The position numbers were made by a program, and so were the translations under genes. The notes beneath the pieces were generated by a model. That model searched no databases, had not been told where the DNA came from, and saw only the letters and a program-made list of their open reading frames with translations. DNA of 64,000 bases from assembly GCA_047602305.1 (NCBI GenBank), contig JASGHO010000001.1:1860001-1924000 (forward strand), read 5' to 3'. Source of the DNA: Ancrocorticia sp047602305. GTDB taxonomy: Bacteria; Actinomycetota; Actinomycetes; Actinomycetales; Actinomycetaceae. The number at the start of each line of letters is the position of its first letter. The stretch's first letter is position 1. Below, one piece after another: positions 18,693 to 28,516 of this stretch.

Positions 18693-21600
18693 TTACGGTG
18701 TGGTGCCGACGGGGCCGGCCCACACATTGGAGAAACCAACCTCAATCGGAGCATTGGTCGCAGCACCACCAAGGTAAGACACCAAGCTCAACGAACCCGG
18801 CACCTGCAAAGCAGCAGTCGAATCACTCAACGTGTAATTCCACGAAGCCGGCTCAGCCGAACCAACCTTCCACACCTTGACCCGAAGAGTCGTCGGAGCG
18901 CTTCCCTCAGCCTGAACAGCCACATTCAGCTTCTCACCAGCAGCAACCGTCAAACCCGACACATTCCCACCACGCACCGGCGTACCGTTACGAAGAATAT
19001 GCAGAGCAACACCACCAGAAGGCTGGAACGTCACCTGACCCGCGTACTCCGCACTACCAGCACGACGCACCACGCCCTTGACCAACAGATTCGCCGTCGG
19101 AACCTTGTCCAAACCAACCTGGAACCGGAAATCCGTATTCGACGAACTGACCGCTTCGAGATTCGTGCGCAAGGTACGCCCGGCACCCGGGATGCGCTGC
19201 TTTGCTACACCGTTTGCCACGCTGTAGTGCGAAGCGGCATCGACTCCGACAGTCCATGGGCCACCGACCTGAGCCGAACCCCAGCCACTGGAGACAGTCC
19301 GGTTGAAGGCGTCATTCGCGAGAACCAGTACCGGTTCAGTGCCTTCCGATACCGTTACCGAACGAGTTGCAGAACCCTGCGTCCCGCGGTTATCGGTGAC
19401 GGTCAGCGTCACCTCGTAGGTACCGGACTCCGTGTACGTGTGCGAGGGCTTCGCACCGGTACCCGTCTTACCGTCACCGAAGTTCCAGGCGTAGCTAGCG
19501 ATCGAACCATCAGCATCCGAGGAAGCCGAACCGTCGAAGGCCACCTTCAGACCATCAACACTTGAGGAGAACGATGCTACCGGAGCCTCGTTCGGAGTCT
19601 CGCCACCGGGTGTGGTGCCGACGGGGCCGGCCCACACATTGGAGAAACCAACCTCAATCGGAGCATTGGTCGCAGCACCACCAAGGTAAGACACCAAGCT
19701 CAACGAACCCGGCACCTGCAAAGCAGCAGTCGAATCACTCAACGTGTAATTCCACGAAGCCGGCTCAGCCGAACCAACCTTCCACACCTTGACCCGAAGA
19801 GTCGTCGGAGCGCTTCCCTCAGCCTGAACAGCCACATTCAGCTTCTCACCAGCAGCAACCGTCAAACCCGACACATTCCCACCACGCACCGGCGTACCGT
19901 TACGAAGAATATGCAGAGCAACACCACCAGAAGGCTGGAACGTCACCTGACCCGCGTACTCCGCACTACCAGCACGACGCACCACGCCCTTGACCAACAG
20001 ATTCGCCGTCGGAACCTTGTCCAAACCAACCTGGAAACGGAAATCCGTATTCGACGAACTGACCTCAGCAAGGTTCATACGGGTGGTATGACCGGCTCCG
20101 TGAATCGTCTGCTTGGCCACGCCAGCAGCGACACTGTAACGGTTGGCAGTTCCGGCACCAACGGTCCAGGCCCCACCAATCTGAGCCGAGCCCCAGCCAT
20201 TGGCGACGGTCCGGTTGAACATGTCTCGTGCCAATGCGTCGGCGGGCTGCGTTGCTTCAGTCACCGTCACCGAGCGGCTGGCGGTGCCAGTTGCTCCGCG
20301 ATTATCAGTTACGGTCAGCGTCACGTTGTACGTGCCAGCGGCAGCGTACTTGTGTGAAGGCTTCGCACCGGTACCCGTCTTACCGTCACCGAAGTTCCAG
20401 GCGTAGCTGGCAATCGAACCATCAGCATCCGAAGAAGCCGAACCATCGAAGGCCACATCCAGACCATCAACACTCGACGAGAACTCCGCCACCGGAGCCG
20501 CATTCACGGCCTCGGTAACTACAACAGCCTTCGTCACCGATGCGGTAACACCGCGGTTATCGGTCACGGTCAGCTTCACGTTGTAGGAGCCAGCAGCGGT
20601 GTACGTGTGCGAGGGCTTCGCACCGGTCGCCGTCTTGCCGTCACCAAACTCCCAGGCGTAGCTGGCAATCGAACCACCCTGAACCGAAGAACTGGAGCCG
20701 TCGAATGCGACCTGGAGGCCTGTCGCCGTCGTCGTGAAGTTTGCCTCCGGAACAATCACCGGGGTTTCAGCAACGGTGACAGTCTTGGTCACCGTGCCGG
20801 TGGCACCGCGGTTATCGGTCACGGTCAGCTTGACGTTGTAGGAGCCAGCGGCGGTGTACGTGTGCGAGGGCTTCGCACCGGTCGCCGTCGTGCCGTCGCC
20901 AAACTCCCAGGCGTAGCTGGCAATCGAACCATCGGCATCCGAGGAAGCCGAACCATCGAAGGACACCGCGAGCTCATTGGCACTGGAAGAGAACTCTGCC
21001 ACCGGAGCCACGTTCGGGATCTCAGCAACAACAACATTCTTCTTCACCGTGCCGGTGGCACCACGATCGTCGGTCACCGTAAGGGTCACCTCGTAGGTTC
21101 CCGCGGCAGCGTACTCGTGCGACGCCGTCGCACCGGTCGCCGTCGTGCCGTCACCGAAGTCCCAGGCGTAGCTGGCAATCGAACCATCAGCATCCGAGGA
21201 AGCCGACGCGTCAACGTCGATCTCCAAGCCTGTCGTCTCAACCCCAAACTCGGCCACGGGAGCCGCGTTCGGGATCTCAGCAACTTCAATGGTTCGTGTA
21301 ACAGTGCCGGTTGCTCCGCGATCATCGGTGACGGTCAGCGTCACGTTGTAAGAGCCCGCAGCAGCGTACTCGTGCGACGCCGTCGCACCGGTCGCCGTCG
21401 TGCCATCACCGAAGTCCCAGGCATAGCTGGCGATCGAACCGTCAGCATCGGAGGAATCCGACGCGTCAACATCAATCTCCAGGCCCTTCGTATCGATATC
21501 GAACAGGGCCACCGGAGCATCGTTGGGAAGCTCTGCAACTTCAACGGACTTGCTCACCGTGGCGGTTGCTCCGCGATCATCGGTCACGGTCAGCGTCACG

Positions 21601-24077
21601 TTGTAGGTGCCAACAGCGGTGTACGTGTGCGAAGGCTTGACACCGGTACCGGTCGTGCCATCACCGAAGTCCCAGGCGTAATCCACGATCTGGCCGTCAA
21701 TAACGGTCGTGGTGGAGCCATCGAAGGAGACATCCAAACCATGGGTCGAAACATCGAAGTTGGCAACCGGAGGCTGCGGGATTCCCGCGTTGAAGTGACG
21801 TGCAACCTGCTCAGCCGTCAACGACTTCGCATAGACAGCCGCATCACTGACCACACCATTGAAATACTGGTTGCCCGACCAGGTGCTGTCGCCACCAACT
21901 CGCCAGTACCCGTTGTATGCCTGACCACTGGTTGTGTCAGTCCGCTCACCCACGAGCTGGCCGTCAACGTACAGGCGCATGCCGGTCTCATCCAGAGTAC
22001 CGACGGCGTGATGCCACTGTCCGTCGTTCATCGCTCCAGAGGTCTGAACGATCCTCTGAGCCCCTGGATACACTCCGAAGGACAGACGATTCTGATTATC
22101 GAGGTACAGATGGCGGTCATTGCTATTACTGTTGCCAGTTTGCCTGTTTCCAAATCCAATAATCTTGCCGCCGCCACGCTGTGTGGTGTTGAACCAGACC
22201 TCGATGGAGAAGGTATCGCGACCAATCTCTAGCGTGGATGTCGAAGCAGACGACGAGGACGAGCCCCTGAAACGAGTGGCAAGCTGGTCATTGAGGCCCT
22301 CTCGTCCACGATCGGCATTGCGAAGCGCCAGATCGGCAGATCCTGCCCAGTCATATGCCGCGGTGCCATCGGGCTCGGTCAAACGCCAGTAATGCAACGG
22401 CTCATCAGCAATCACCTTGGTCGCAATCGGACCCAATGGAGCCGCTTCCGGTGCTACCGTCTCAACCCAGCTCGAATGAGCGGCATTACCCTTGGGATCG
22501 GTGACGCGAACCTTGTAACGAACTGTCTCACCCGGCGTTGCTCCGGTGTCGATAATGGAGAAGCCCGCACGGTCATACCAGCGCGAATCACGGACGCCGT
22601 CGTAAATGATGGTATTCGAGTCGTTGCGGTATACCGTGTAGCGCAGCTGGTAATCATCACGGTCATAGTTACCAGGAATGCTCACGCGCAGACCGGTGTG
22701 GGGAACCGCTGTGAGAGTCGGTGCACCAGCGGCTGAACCGAAGACCGGACCCTGCTTATTCGGCGATACATCGCGCCGAGCAAAACGTACAATTCCCTGT
22801 TGGGCAGTATTGTTCACGCGGGGGAACTCACCCGCGTACAGCACGTACTTGTCATTACCGGTCACGGTCCACACAGCCTGATTTGCACCGGTAATAGTGC
22901 CGGGCGTGAACTCTGGACGGAAAGCATACATCGACGGGCTCGGCCTGCCCGGGAAATCCCCACTCCGGTTAACACCGGTGGCATAGTTCGTATTCGCCGA
23001 AGCATGATGGTAAGTCCAGGGGTTCGTCTGGGGGAAGTTACCCAGCGGTGCACAGTTGTGCTTATGCGAAGCCTGGTAAACGATCTTGCTGTTGGGAGTG
23101 GGCCAGATGTCATACGAATCGCCCTTACAGCCATCCAGCCAGATGATGTTGCCATTCCAATCCGTATGGAAGCCACCCTCAAAGGGGCTCGGACCACCGA
23201 AGTCATAGCCTGTGCCATAAATGCCGGATGCATCCGAGTTCAGGCTGTAAACCGCAGACTTTGGTCCCGCGTTCCGCACCACACCGTTCACGGGGAAGGA
23301 GAGTGACTCACTCGTTGCCACGTCCAGTCGAGCCAATCCAAAACCGGGCCAATTCGAACCGTTAACGCTGGTAAAGCTTCCACTGAGGATCAACTTCGTA
23401 CCATCGGGAGAAAGCTGAACACCACGAACCTCACCGTCGGGAATCGTGGGATTGAAAGACGTATTGGTGGTTCCCGTACGAGTATCCACACCTACAATGC
23501 GGGTGCGGGTCTCGTTGTTCACCGTGGCGAACAATCCACCCATGTACACGGTCGAATCCGTGGCCAGCAGTGTCGTCACGTTGTAATTCACGATGGGACG
23601 CCATCCCTTGAGGGCACCCGTAGCAGCATCGAATGCCGCTGCACGATAACGAGACTGACCATTGATCTCGGTGAAAGCGCCACCAACATAGAACGTCTTA
23701 CCGTCAGGAGAGAGTTCCACATCGTAAATCTGCCCATTGAAGGTTGGAGCAAACGGCAACAATTCGCCGGTATCGATGTTGTAGGCCAGAATGTGGGTCC
23801 GGTCCACTTCATTCACACCCGCTGCCGAACCTGCCGGGCGAGCCTTCGTGAAGTTTCCGACGGCGTAGACTGTCGAGCCAACAATCTCCTGCTGCCAGAC
23901 AACGCCGTTCATCTGCGGAGCAGGAAGAGCATCAGCGCTGACAGTGTCTGCATCGGACATCGCGGGAATCGGGTCTTCGGGTGCAGCCGAGGCCGCGGGG
24001 GTGAGCACAAGACCCCCAGTTAATGCGGTAGCAACTGCCGCTAGCCCGGCGGTAATCCGCCGTCTCAGAGAATTCAT
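18693..24077 (-). CDS. very large secreted PKD-repeat protein with duplicated C-terminal module
   Basis: A 1794-residue exported protein. After a signal peptide (residues 1-31) comes a beta-propeller-like region of delta-60 type repeats (SPDGKTFYVGGAFTEING) to about 430, a linker, a LamG/concanavalin-like domain (about 570-760, with DGQWHHAVGTLDE), six PKD domains with the YAWDFGDG signature (about 766-1280), a module beginning FNRTVxxGWGSAQ, a seventh PKD domain, and a second copy of the module that ends the protein. No LPxTG, membrane helix or cell-wall-binding domain is visible. Likely carbohydrate or matrix binding; no catalytic domain is seen. The 3' halves of the two modules are nearly identical in DNA. 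Confidence 0.88.
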   Translation of the reverse strand: MNSLRRRITAGLAAVATALTGGLVLTPAASAAPEDPIPAMSDADTVSADALPAPQMNGVVWQQEIVGSTVYAVGNFTKARPAGSAAGVNEVDRTHILAYNIDTGELLPFAPTFNGQIYDVELSPDGKTFYVGGAFTEINGQSRYRAAAFDAATGALKGWRPIVNYNVTTLLATDSTVYMGGLFATVNNETRTRIVGVDTRTGTTNTSFNPTIPDGEVRGVQLSPDGTKLILSGSFTSVNGSNWPGFGLARLDVATSESLSFPVNGVVRNAGPKSAVYSLNSDASGIYGTGYDFGGPSPFEGGFHTDWNGNIIWLDGCKGDSYDIWPTPNSKIVYQASHKHNCAPLGNFPQTNPWTYHHASANTNYATGVNRSGDFPGRPSPSMYAFRPEFTPGTITGANQAVWTVTGNDKYVLYAGEFPRVNNTAQQGIVRFARRDVSPNKQGPVFGSAAGAPTLTAVPHTGLRVSIPGNYDRDDYQLRYTVYRNDSNTIIYDGVRDSRWYDRAGFSIIDTGATPGETVRYKVRVTDPKGNAAHSSWVETVAPEAAPLGPIATKVIADEPLHYWRLTEPDGTAAYDWAGSADLALRNADRGREGLNDQLATRFRGSSSSSASTSTLEIGRDTFSIEVWFNTTQRGGGKIIGFGNRQTGNSNSNDRHLYLDNQNRLSFGVYPGAQRIVQTSGAMNDGQWHHAVGTLDETGMRLYVDGQLVGERTDTTSGQAYNGYWRVGGDSTWSGNQYFNGVVSDAAVYAKSLTAEQVARHFNAGIPQPPVANFDVSTHGLDVSFDGSTTTVIDGQIVDYAWDFGDGTTGTGVKPSHTYTAVGTYNVTLTVTDDRGATATVSKSVEVAELPNDAPVALFDIDTKGLEIDVDASDSSDADGSIASYAWDFGDGTTATGATASHEYAAAGSYNVTLTVTDDRGATGTVTRTIEVAEIPNAAPVAEFGVETTGLEIDVDASASSDADGSIASYAWDFGDGTTATGATASHEYAAAGTYEVTLTVTDDRGATGTVKKNVVVAEIPNVAPVAEFSSSANELAVSFDGSASSDADGSIASYAWEFGDGTTATGAKPSHTYTAAGSYNVKLTVTDNRGATGTVTKTVTVAETPVIVPEANFTTTATGLQVAFDGSSSSVQGGSIASYAWEFGDGKTATGAKPSHTYTAAGSYNVKLTVTDNRGVTASVTKAVVVTEAVNAAPVAEFSSSVDGLDVAFDGSASSDADGSIASYAWNFGDGKTGTGAKPSHKYAAAGTYNVTLTVTDNRGATGTASRSVTVTEATQPADALARDMFNRTVANGWGSAQIGGAWTVGAGTANRYSVAAGVAKQTIHGAGHTTRMNLAEVSSSNTDFRFQVGLDKVPTANLLVKGVVRRAGSAEYAGQVTFQPSGGVALHILRNGTPVRGGNVSGLTVAAGEKLNVAVQAEGSAPTTLRVKVWKVGSAEPASWNYTLSDSTAALQVPGSLSLVSYLGGAATNAPIEVGFSNVWAGPVGTTPGGETPNEAPVASFSSSVDGLKVAFDGSASSDADGSIASYAWNFGDGKTGTGAKPSHTYTESGTYEVTLTVTDNRGTQGSATRSVTVSEGTEPVLVLANDAFNRTVSSGWGSAQVGGPWTVGVDAASHYSVANGVAKQRIPGAGRTLRTNLEAVSSSNTDFRFQVGLDKVPTANLLVKGVVRRAGSAEYAGQVTFQPSGGVALHILRNGTPVRGGNVSGLTVAAGEKLNVAVQAEGSAPTTLRVKVWKVGSAEPASWNYTLSDSTAALQVPGSLSLVSYLGGAATNAPIEVGFSNVWAGPVGTTP
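18697..19152. repeat. 456-bp direct repeat, copy 1 (C-terminus of the PKD protein)
   Basis: Matches 19609-20064 base for base with a single difference that I can see (GGAACCGG against GGAAACGG). It covers only the C-terminal half of the terminal module, while the N-terminal halves of the two modules differ at many positions. Confidence 0.97.
19609..20064. repeat. 456-bp direct repeat, copy 2 (internal module of the PKD protein)
   Basis: Partner of 18697-19152, offset by 912 bp, so recombination between the copies would remove or add 912 bp (304 codons) and keep the reading frame. Confidence 0.97.
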
Positions 24078-24165
24078 GCTTCCCCCTATTACTTACACTG
24101 GCTTCAACCCACACCGTCGTGCGAACGATCATCGAGAAACCATATAGTTAATGACATTCTTTCGA

Positions 24166-24209
24166 TTTGTCACTGTCCAAAAGTATCACTTTGTCACTGA
24201 CCAAAAGTA
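24166..24209. promoter_or_regulatory. direct repeats upstream of the PKD gene, candidate regulator site
   Basis: TTTGTCACTGTCCAAAAGTA and TTTGTCACTGACCAAAAGTA lie 24 bp apart, 90-130 bp before the PKD start, with weaker echoes (CCCAAAAGTAG, TCGTCACTACC) just beyond. The spacing and position suit a cooperative DNA-binding site. The rest of 24210-24610 shows nothing I can name. Confidence 0.55.
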
Positions 24210-24615
24210 CTCCTATAGTATCCCCCAAAAGTAGAGTTTCGTCACTACCTGAACACACTGCGTCACGGCGATCACAAATTCCGACCTAGCCATTCGTTTG
24301 AGGCCTGGCCAATTGGCCAGTGCTTTACGGCGGGATGGGCGACAGTACCCCACCGCCTATACGCGGCGTTATCCGAGGCCACGGACACAGTAGCGGAACA
24401 GGAGAACGAGATGGACGAATACGATAGCCGGGGAATCAGGTTCTGGGCCTAACCATCTAGATAGAAAATCAAACAGAAATACGACATAGCTCAGACGCCC
24501 AAACCAACACAATCCGACCCATACGGGCAATAAAAGAGATAAAAGTCCGCACAATTTGGTGTCCACGATGTAGTCATTGGGACAATTCGGCCAGAATATC
24601 GAGCAAGTAGAGCGC

Positions 24616-24652
24616 AGAGATCGCCACCTCTTGACCCATCGGGGCGATCTCT
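24616..24652. terminator. hairpin downstream of the LPNTG protein gene
   Basis: AGAGATCGCC pairs with GGCGATCTCT around a 17-nt loop. Its outer arm resembles the CCAATAGG family arm (GAGATCSCGCC), but the core is different. Confidence 0.55.
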
Positions 24653-24670
24653 ACGTGCCCTCCACGTGCC

Positions 24671-24734
24671 CTCTACGTGATCTCTACGCGACCTCTCGCT
24701 ACCTCTACGTGATCTCTACGCGACCTCTCGCTAC
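24671..24734. repeat. 32-bp tandem repeat at the 3' end of the LPNTG gene
   Basis: Two perfect 32-bp copies (24671-24702 and 24703-24734) beginning CTCTACGTGATCTCTACGCG. The second copy includes the stop codon and last residues of the gene. Their CGACCTCTCGCT segment resembles the dispersed repeat at 29418-29489. Confidence 0.9.
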
Positions 24735-27286
24735 CTCTCCTCGCGCCGCTTCCGAGCCACGGCAATGGCTCCCACACCGATCAGTCCCAGCGCCAACAGT
24801 GAGGACGTTAGAACGGTGGCACCAGTATTGGGAAGAGCTGACCTCCGCGCCGCCGCCTTCGTACTCGCCTTCGGGCTCGGGGTCACTTTGGGCTTGGTAG
24901 TAACCCGAGGCCCCTGAGTCACGGTGGGCCTGGGAGTGACGCCAGACGGACTCGGAGTAGCGCTCGGCGTGCGCGTACTCGGCTGCGGAACAACAGGAAT
25001 CGGAGGCTTCGGTTGAACCGGAATCACAGTCATCGGGGCAGACTCCGCGTTAGCCGGGGTGTATCCGGAGAGTTGCCCGGTAACCTGCACGGTCACGGAC
25101 TTGTTGGCCACGTCCGTCGTCGGTATATACGTGACGTTCGTGGCGCCCGGGATGGCGACGCCGTCGACCTTCCACAGGTACGAAAACTCAACCGTCTCCG
25201 GAACCCAGGTGCCCGGATCGGCCGTGAGCGGCTCGCCCACCTTGCCGGTGCCGGAGATCGTCACGCTGCCCGGCCTGATGGTCTGGCTGGCGCACTGCGT
25301 TGCCAGGGTCGCGTTGATACCGGCCTTCACGTCGCCGTCGGCAATCTCGAAGGAATTCGCGATAGCCAGCGAATTCTTGCCGTTCCAGAACTGGGCGCAG
25401 TACGGATAATTCACGCCGTCGATACCCACGTTCTCGAAACCGACAGTGTAGGTGCCGGCCGGGAGATCCGTGAGAACATACGTACCCCACCCAACAACCG
25501 ACGTCACCGCAGACCACGCCCTGCCGCTCCAGCGATAGGCCGTCACCTTGGTGTAGCCGAAAGGAATCGGCGACGACGACGCCCCCACACTCCCCTTGAT
25601 ACGCCCCGTGGCAAGGCTCGCCGAGATGTCTACGGATTCCAGATTCTCCGCGGTGACAACAATCGGGCGGGCGTCCGCGGCAACCAATCCACCGTGCCAG
25701 CCGCGAACGATCGCTCCGTAAGTTCCGGCCTCAACCCCCAGCGTGTACGTCCCCGGAACCACATGGTCGATGCGGAACGTGCCGTCCGAGCCAATCACCT
25801 GGGGCCCGAGAAACGCGCCTGTCCCGTCCTGACGATTGAGAACCAACCAGACTTCCTGACCCGCGAGCGTGGGCTCGCCGTCCGGGCCCAGAATCCGTCC
25901 GCTCACCGTGACGCCCTCGCGCAGAACCAGGTTGATTCCCGTGACGTTTCCGGTGATGGTCACCGGGCTCGCCACGCCCGACGGGTCGGTGCTGTACACA
26001 ACCTGGTCCAAGCCGCCCGGGTAGGAAGCCCGCACAGTGTAGGTTCCCGGGACCATGTCTTTCAGGCAGTACTCGCCGTTAGTGCCGACGGTCGCCATAT
26101 AGCCGAAAGCATCGATGGCACGGACCTCCGCGCCCACGGCCGGGGTCCCCTTCTCAGTGAACACCGTGCCACACATCGAATACTGGCCGACCCCAAGCGA
26201 GGGATCGAAGGGCGGGAGCACGATATCCGCCCCGGTCATGGCCTCAGTGACGGTAAACAGCGAATCCTTCAGGTAGACACCCACGCCATAGCCCTCGGCA
26301 AGCGCCCCCAGGCGAACACTTTGCCCGCGATAAACGAAGACCTCGTACGAACCATCAGCTTGCGAGCGCGCCGTGACGCCACCGCCCGAGGCGTAACTCA
26401 AGCGAACCTCCGCGCCACCGATCGGAGCACCCTGCGCGTCCACGACCCGCCCGGACACCGACACCTCGCCCTTGGTCAACACCACATCAACATTCTCGAC
26501 AGCGCCCGTCACCTTCACCGGCGGCGACAAAAGCCTGCTCGACTCGTTCAGATACGGATGCCCACCGTAGTAATGATCAACGTAGCCGAGGGCGGAGGCG
26601 GAAATCCTGTAGAACACATCCGCGGGAGCCGACATCCTATAACGGCCCAGACCATCAGTCACGGCCTCATTCACAAGAACATCGGACGGGCCGCCCACCA
26701 GCTCAAAGAACACTGTGGCACCTGCAACCGGATTGCCCTGCTGATCCGTCACCTTGCCGGAGATGGACCCGACTGAAGCATCTGCGGTTTGTTTAGCGGG
26801 GGTGAGGGTGGGTGCGAGGGCCTGCTTCGACGGAGCAGTAGTTGCTTTCGCGGGGGCTGGGGAGGGCGTGGAAGTTGATGTGGGGGTTGATGTGAGAGCC
26901 GCTGCTGTAGAAGTAGGCGCGGCGGCGACCTCGCGCGGCTTGAGAGTTTCGGAGGCACCCGGGGTTTCAACAGGATCGACGACGACGTCCGCTACCACCG
27001 GTTCGTTTGTGGTTGCGGGAAGCGCTACGCCCGGGGCAGCCTCTCCGGTGACACTGGGCGCCCTGGTGGTGCTTGGCGACTCGGTGGTGCTTGGCGACTC
27101 GGTGGTGCTTGGCGACTCGTCGATGTGCGCCTGGGTGCTGGCAGCCGGGGTCAGTTCGGTCTGGGCCGCCGCGGCCATTCCGCCCGGGAGCAGCAATCCG
27201 AAGGAGAGCAATAGTGCTGTGCCCCGAGCTATATTCTTATGGCTACGCGATGCTCTACTCAGCCAGCCACCTCGTGTCGTGGACAT
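24731..27286 (-). CDS. LPNTG-anchored surface protein with carboxypeptidase-regulatory-like repeats
   Basis: 851 residues from ATG 27286, which has GAGGAG 8 nt upstream; a GTG three codons earlier is less likely. The order is signal peptide (ending GGMAAAAQ), low-complexity Ser/Thr/Pro region with three SPSTTE units, then several CNA-B or carboxypeptidase-regulatory-like beta domains (motifs GTYTLGVEAGTYG and VPGTYTVRASY), an Ig-like bacterial segment, a Pro/Thr spacer and a sortase signal LPNTG followed by a hydrophobic helix and RKRREER. Such proteins are covalently attached to peptidoglycan as stalks or adhesins. No sortase gene is in the window. Confidence 0.88.
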   Translation of the reverse strand: MSTTRGGWLSRASRSHKNIARGTALLLSFGLLLPGGMAAAAQTELTPAASTQAHIDESPSTTESPSTTESPSTTRAPSVTGEAAPGVALPATTNEPVVADVVVDPVETPGASETLKPREVAAAPTSTAAALTSTPTSTSTPSPAPAKATTAPSKQALAPTLTPAKQTADASVGSISGKVTDQQGNPVAGATVFFELVGGPSDVLVNEAVTDGLGRYRMSAPADVFYRISASALGYVDHYYGGHPYLNESSRLLSPPVKVTGAVENVDVVLTKGEVSVSGRVVDAQGAPIGGAEVRLSYASGGGVTARSQADGSYEVFVYRGQSVRLGALAEGYGVGVYLKDSLFTVTEAMTGADIVLPPFDPSLGVGQYSMCGTVFTEKGTPAVGAEVRAIDAFGYMATVGTNGEYCLKDMVPGTYTVRASYPGGLDQVVYSTDPSGVASPVTITGNVTGINLVLREGVTVSGRILGPDGEPTLAGQEVWLVLNRQDGTGAFLGPQVIGSDGTFRIDHVVPGTYTLGVEAGTYGAIVRGWHGGLVAADARPIVVTAENLESVDISASLATGRIKGSVGASSSPIPFGYTKVTAYRWSGRAWSAVTSVVGWGTYVLTDLPAGTYTVGFENVGIDGVNYPYCAQFWNGKNSLAIANSFEIADGDVKAGINATLATQCASQTIRPGSVTISGTGKVGEPLTADPGTWVPETVEFSYLWKVDGVAIPGATNVTYIPTTDVANKSVTVQVTGQLSGYTPANAESAPMTVIPVQPKPPIPVVPQPSTRTPSATPSPSGVTPRPTVTQGPRVTTKPKVTPSPKASTKAAARRSALPNTGATVLTSSLLALGLIGVGAIAVARKRREER
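27065..27118. repeat. 18-bp tandem repeat encoding SPSTTE
   Basis: GGTGGTGCTTGGCGACTC three times in a row, in frame, near the mature N-terminus of the LPNTG protein. Copy number could vary between strains. Confidence 0.9.
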
Positions 27287-27648
27287 GTTCACCACTCCTC
27301 ACGCGCTCGCGTTTCACATCGCTGCGGAGCCTGCTGAACAGCCAGAAATCAATGAGTTATCCCGCACTGAGTCAGTTAGCTTCGAGAACCCACCAATAGG
27401 TTCGGCGCGACCTCCTACCTTCAGTTTTATCAGGTATTTGCTACGAAAAACGTTCCTCGCGGTCTCATTCGGGTAACTCCGGGTCACATATTGCTCGCTC
27501 TGTCGGGGCAGTCCCGAATGCCCTCGTCCTCTCCCCTTTCGCGCCGCCGTCGCCCCTGAACTACGCATCAAAGGAGTGTCGATTTCCGCAACGCGCAACA
27601 GTTTTTCCCGCGGAAAATGCGTTGCGCGAATACGAAATCGTTACTCGT

Positions 27649-27693
27649 TTAGAGATCCCGCGGATAGGTCTTGACCTACCGCGGGATCTCTAA
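27649..27693. repeat. CCAATAGG-family palindrome (variant core) at the hydrolase 3' end
   Basis: TTAGAGATCCCGCGG with TAGGTC pairs with GACCTA and CCGCGGGATCTCTAA with one bulged A. It starts 3 bp after the stop codon of the hydrolase gene. The 27287-27648 stretch before it holds the LPNTG gene's promoter region and a looser hairpin (CGCGCAAC at 27592 with GTTGCGCG at 27621). Confidence 0.75.
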
Positions 27694-27695
27694 GC

Positions 27696-28442
27696 TCAGA
27701 CTCGTGCAGCCGTTGCAATTATCTGGGCGAGGTCGGCTGGGCGGGACCACATGGGCCAGTGGCCTGTCGGGAGGTCGATGTACTCAACATGCTTGAGGCT
27801 GGCAACCTCAGCGAACATCGGGTGGCCAGCCTTCACCAGCTCCACCACCTGCGAACTCGGGATCGAGCAGCACACAAGGGTGGTCGGTACCTCGAAGCGG
27901 GCGTCATGTGTCAGGTCTACGACCTGGCGAAGCACTGGTCCTGGCTCGGGAACTGCACGGACTCGGAACCGCTCAAGAACATCGGTGCTCAGACCCTCCA
28001 GACTTGCCTGTTCCCCAAGCTCTTCGAAGGAAGGCAGGGGAAGCTCCTCCACGTCCTCGGGGAAATCCGGGGCGAAGGCCATTCCAGATGTGACGGGTCC
28101 GCTGTCCACCCAGATCACCCGAGAAACCAGCTCGGGGTGGCGATCAAGTACAAGGCTCACAGGTGCATTGGCTCCGCTATGGGCCACGATAACCACCGGC
28201 CCACTACCGCTCTTGGCGGCCTGTTCGATCGCGGCCGCTTGGTCGTCGAGCGTCTTGGCCGTTCTGTCAGCATCCGCCTCGTCGAGGCCGGGCAGAGTCA
28301 GCGGGATGGCCCGCCGCCCCATGCCGATCAACTCTTCCACTACTTCATCCCATGCCCAGGCACCGAGCCAATGGCCCGGAATGAGAAGGATCGTCGGGTT
28401 GCTCATTGGGTCACTCTTCTGGTTACTCATGTTCGTTGTCAT
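27696..28442 (-). CDS. alpha/beta hydrolase, small esterase-like
   Basis: 248 residues with the standard fold: LLIPGHWLGAWAWDEV (oxyanion loop), nucleophile in VIVAHSGANAP, and late His in DLPTGHWPMW. Similar to salicylate-esterase or hydroxynitrile-lyase type hydrolases, but the substrate is unknown. The start is ambiguous between the first Met and MSNPTILL at residue 13. It is divergent from a WYL-domain regulator across 74 bp, so that regulator probably controls it. Confidence 0.82.
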   Translation of the reverse strand: MTTNMSNQKSDPMSNPTILLIPGHWLGAWAWDEVVEELIGMGRRAIPLTLPGLDEADADRTAKTLDDQAAAIEQAAKSGSGPVVIVAHSGANAPVSLVLDRHPELVSRVIWVDSGPVTSGMAFAPDFPEDVEELPLPSFEELGEQASLEGLSTDVLERFRVRAVPEPGPVLRQVVDLTHDARFEVPTTLVCCSIPSSQVVELVKAGHPMFAEVASLKHVEYIDLPTGHWPMWSRPADLAQIIATAARV

Positions 28443-28516
28443 GCCACGATCCTCGCATGCCCCATGGACAACAGCATGGCACTATTTCTGGCATGATTTA
28501 AGAAGGAGGTGATGAG

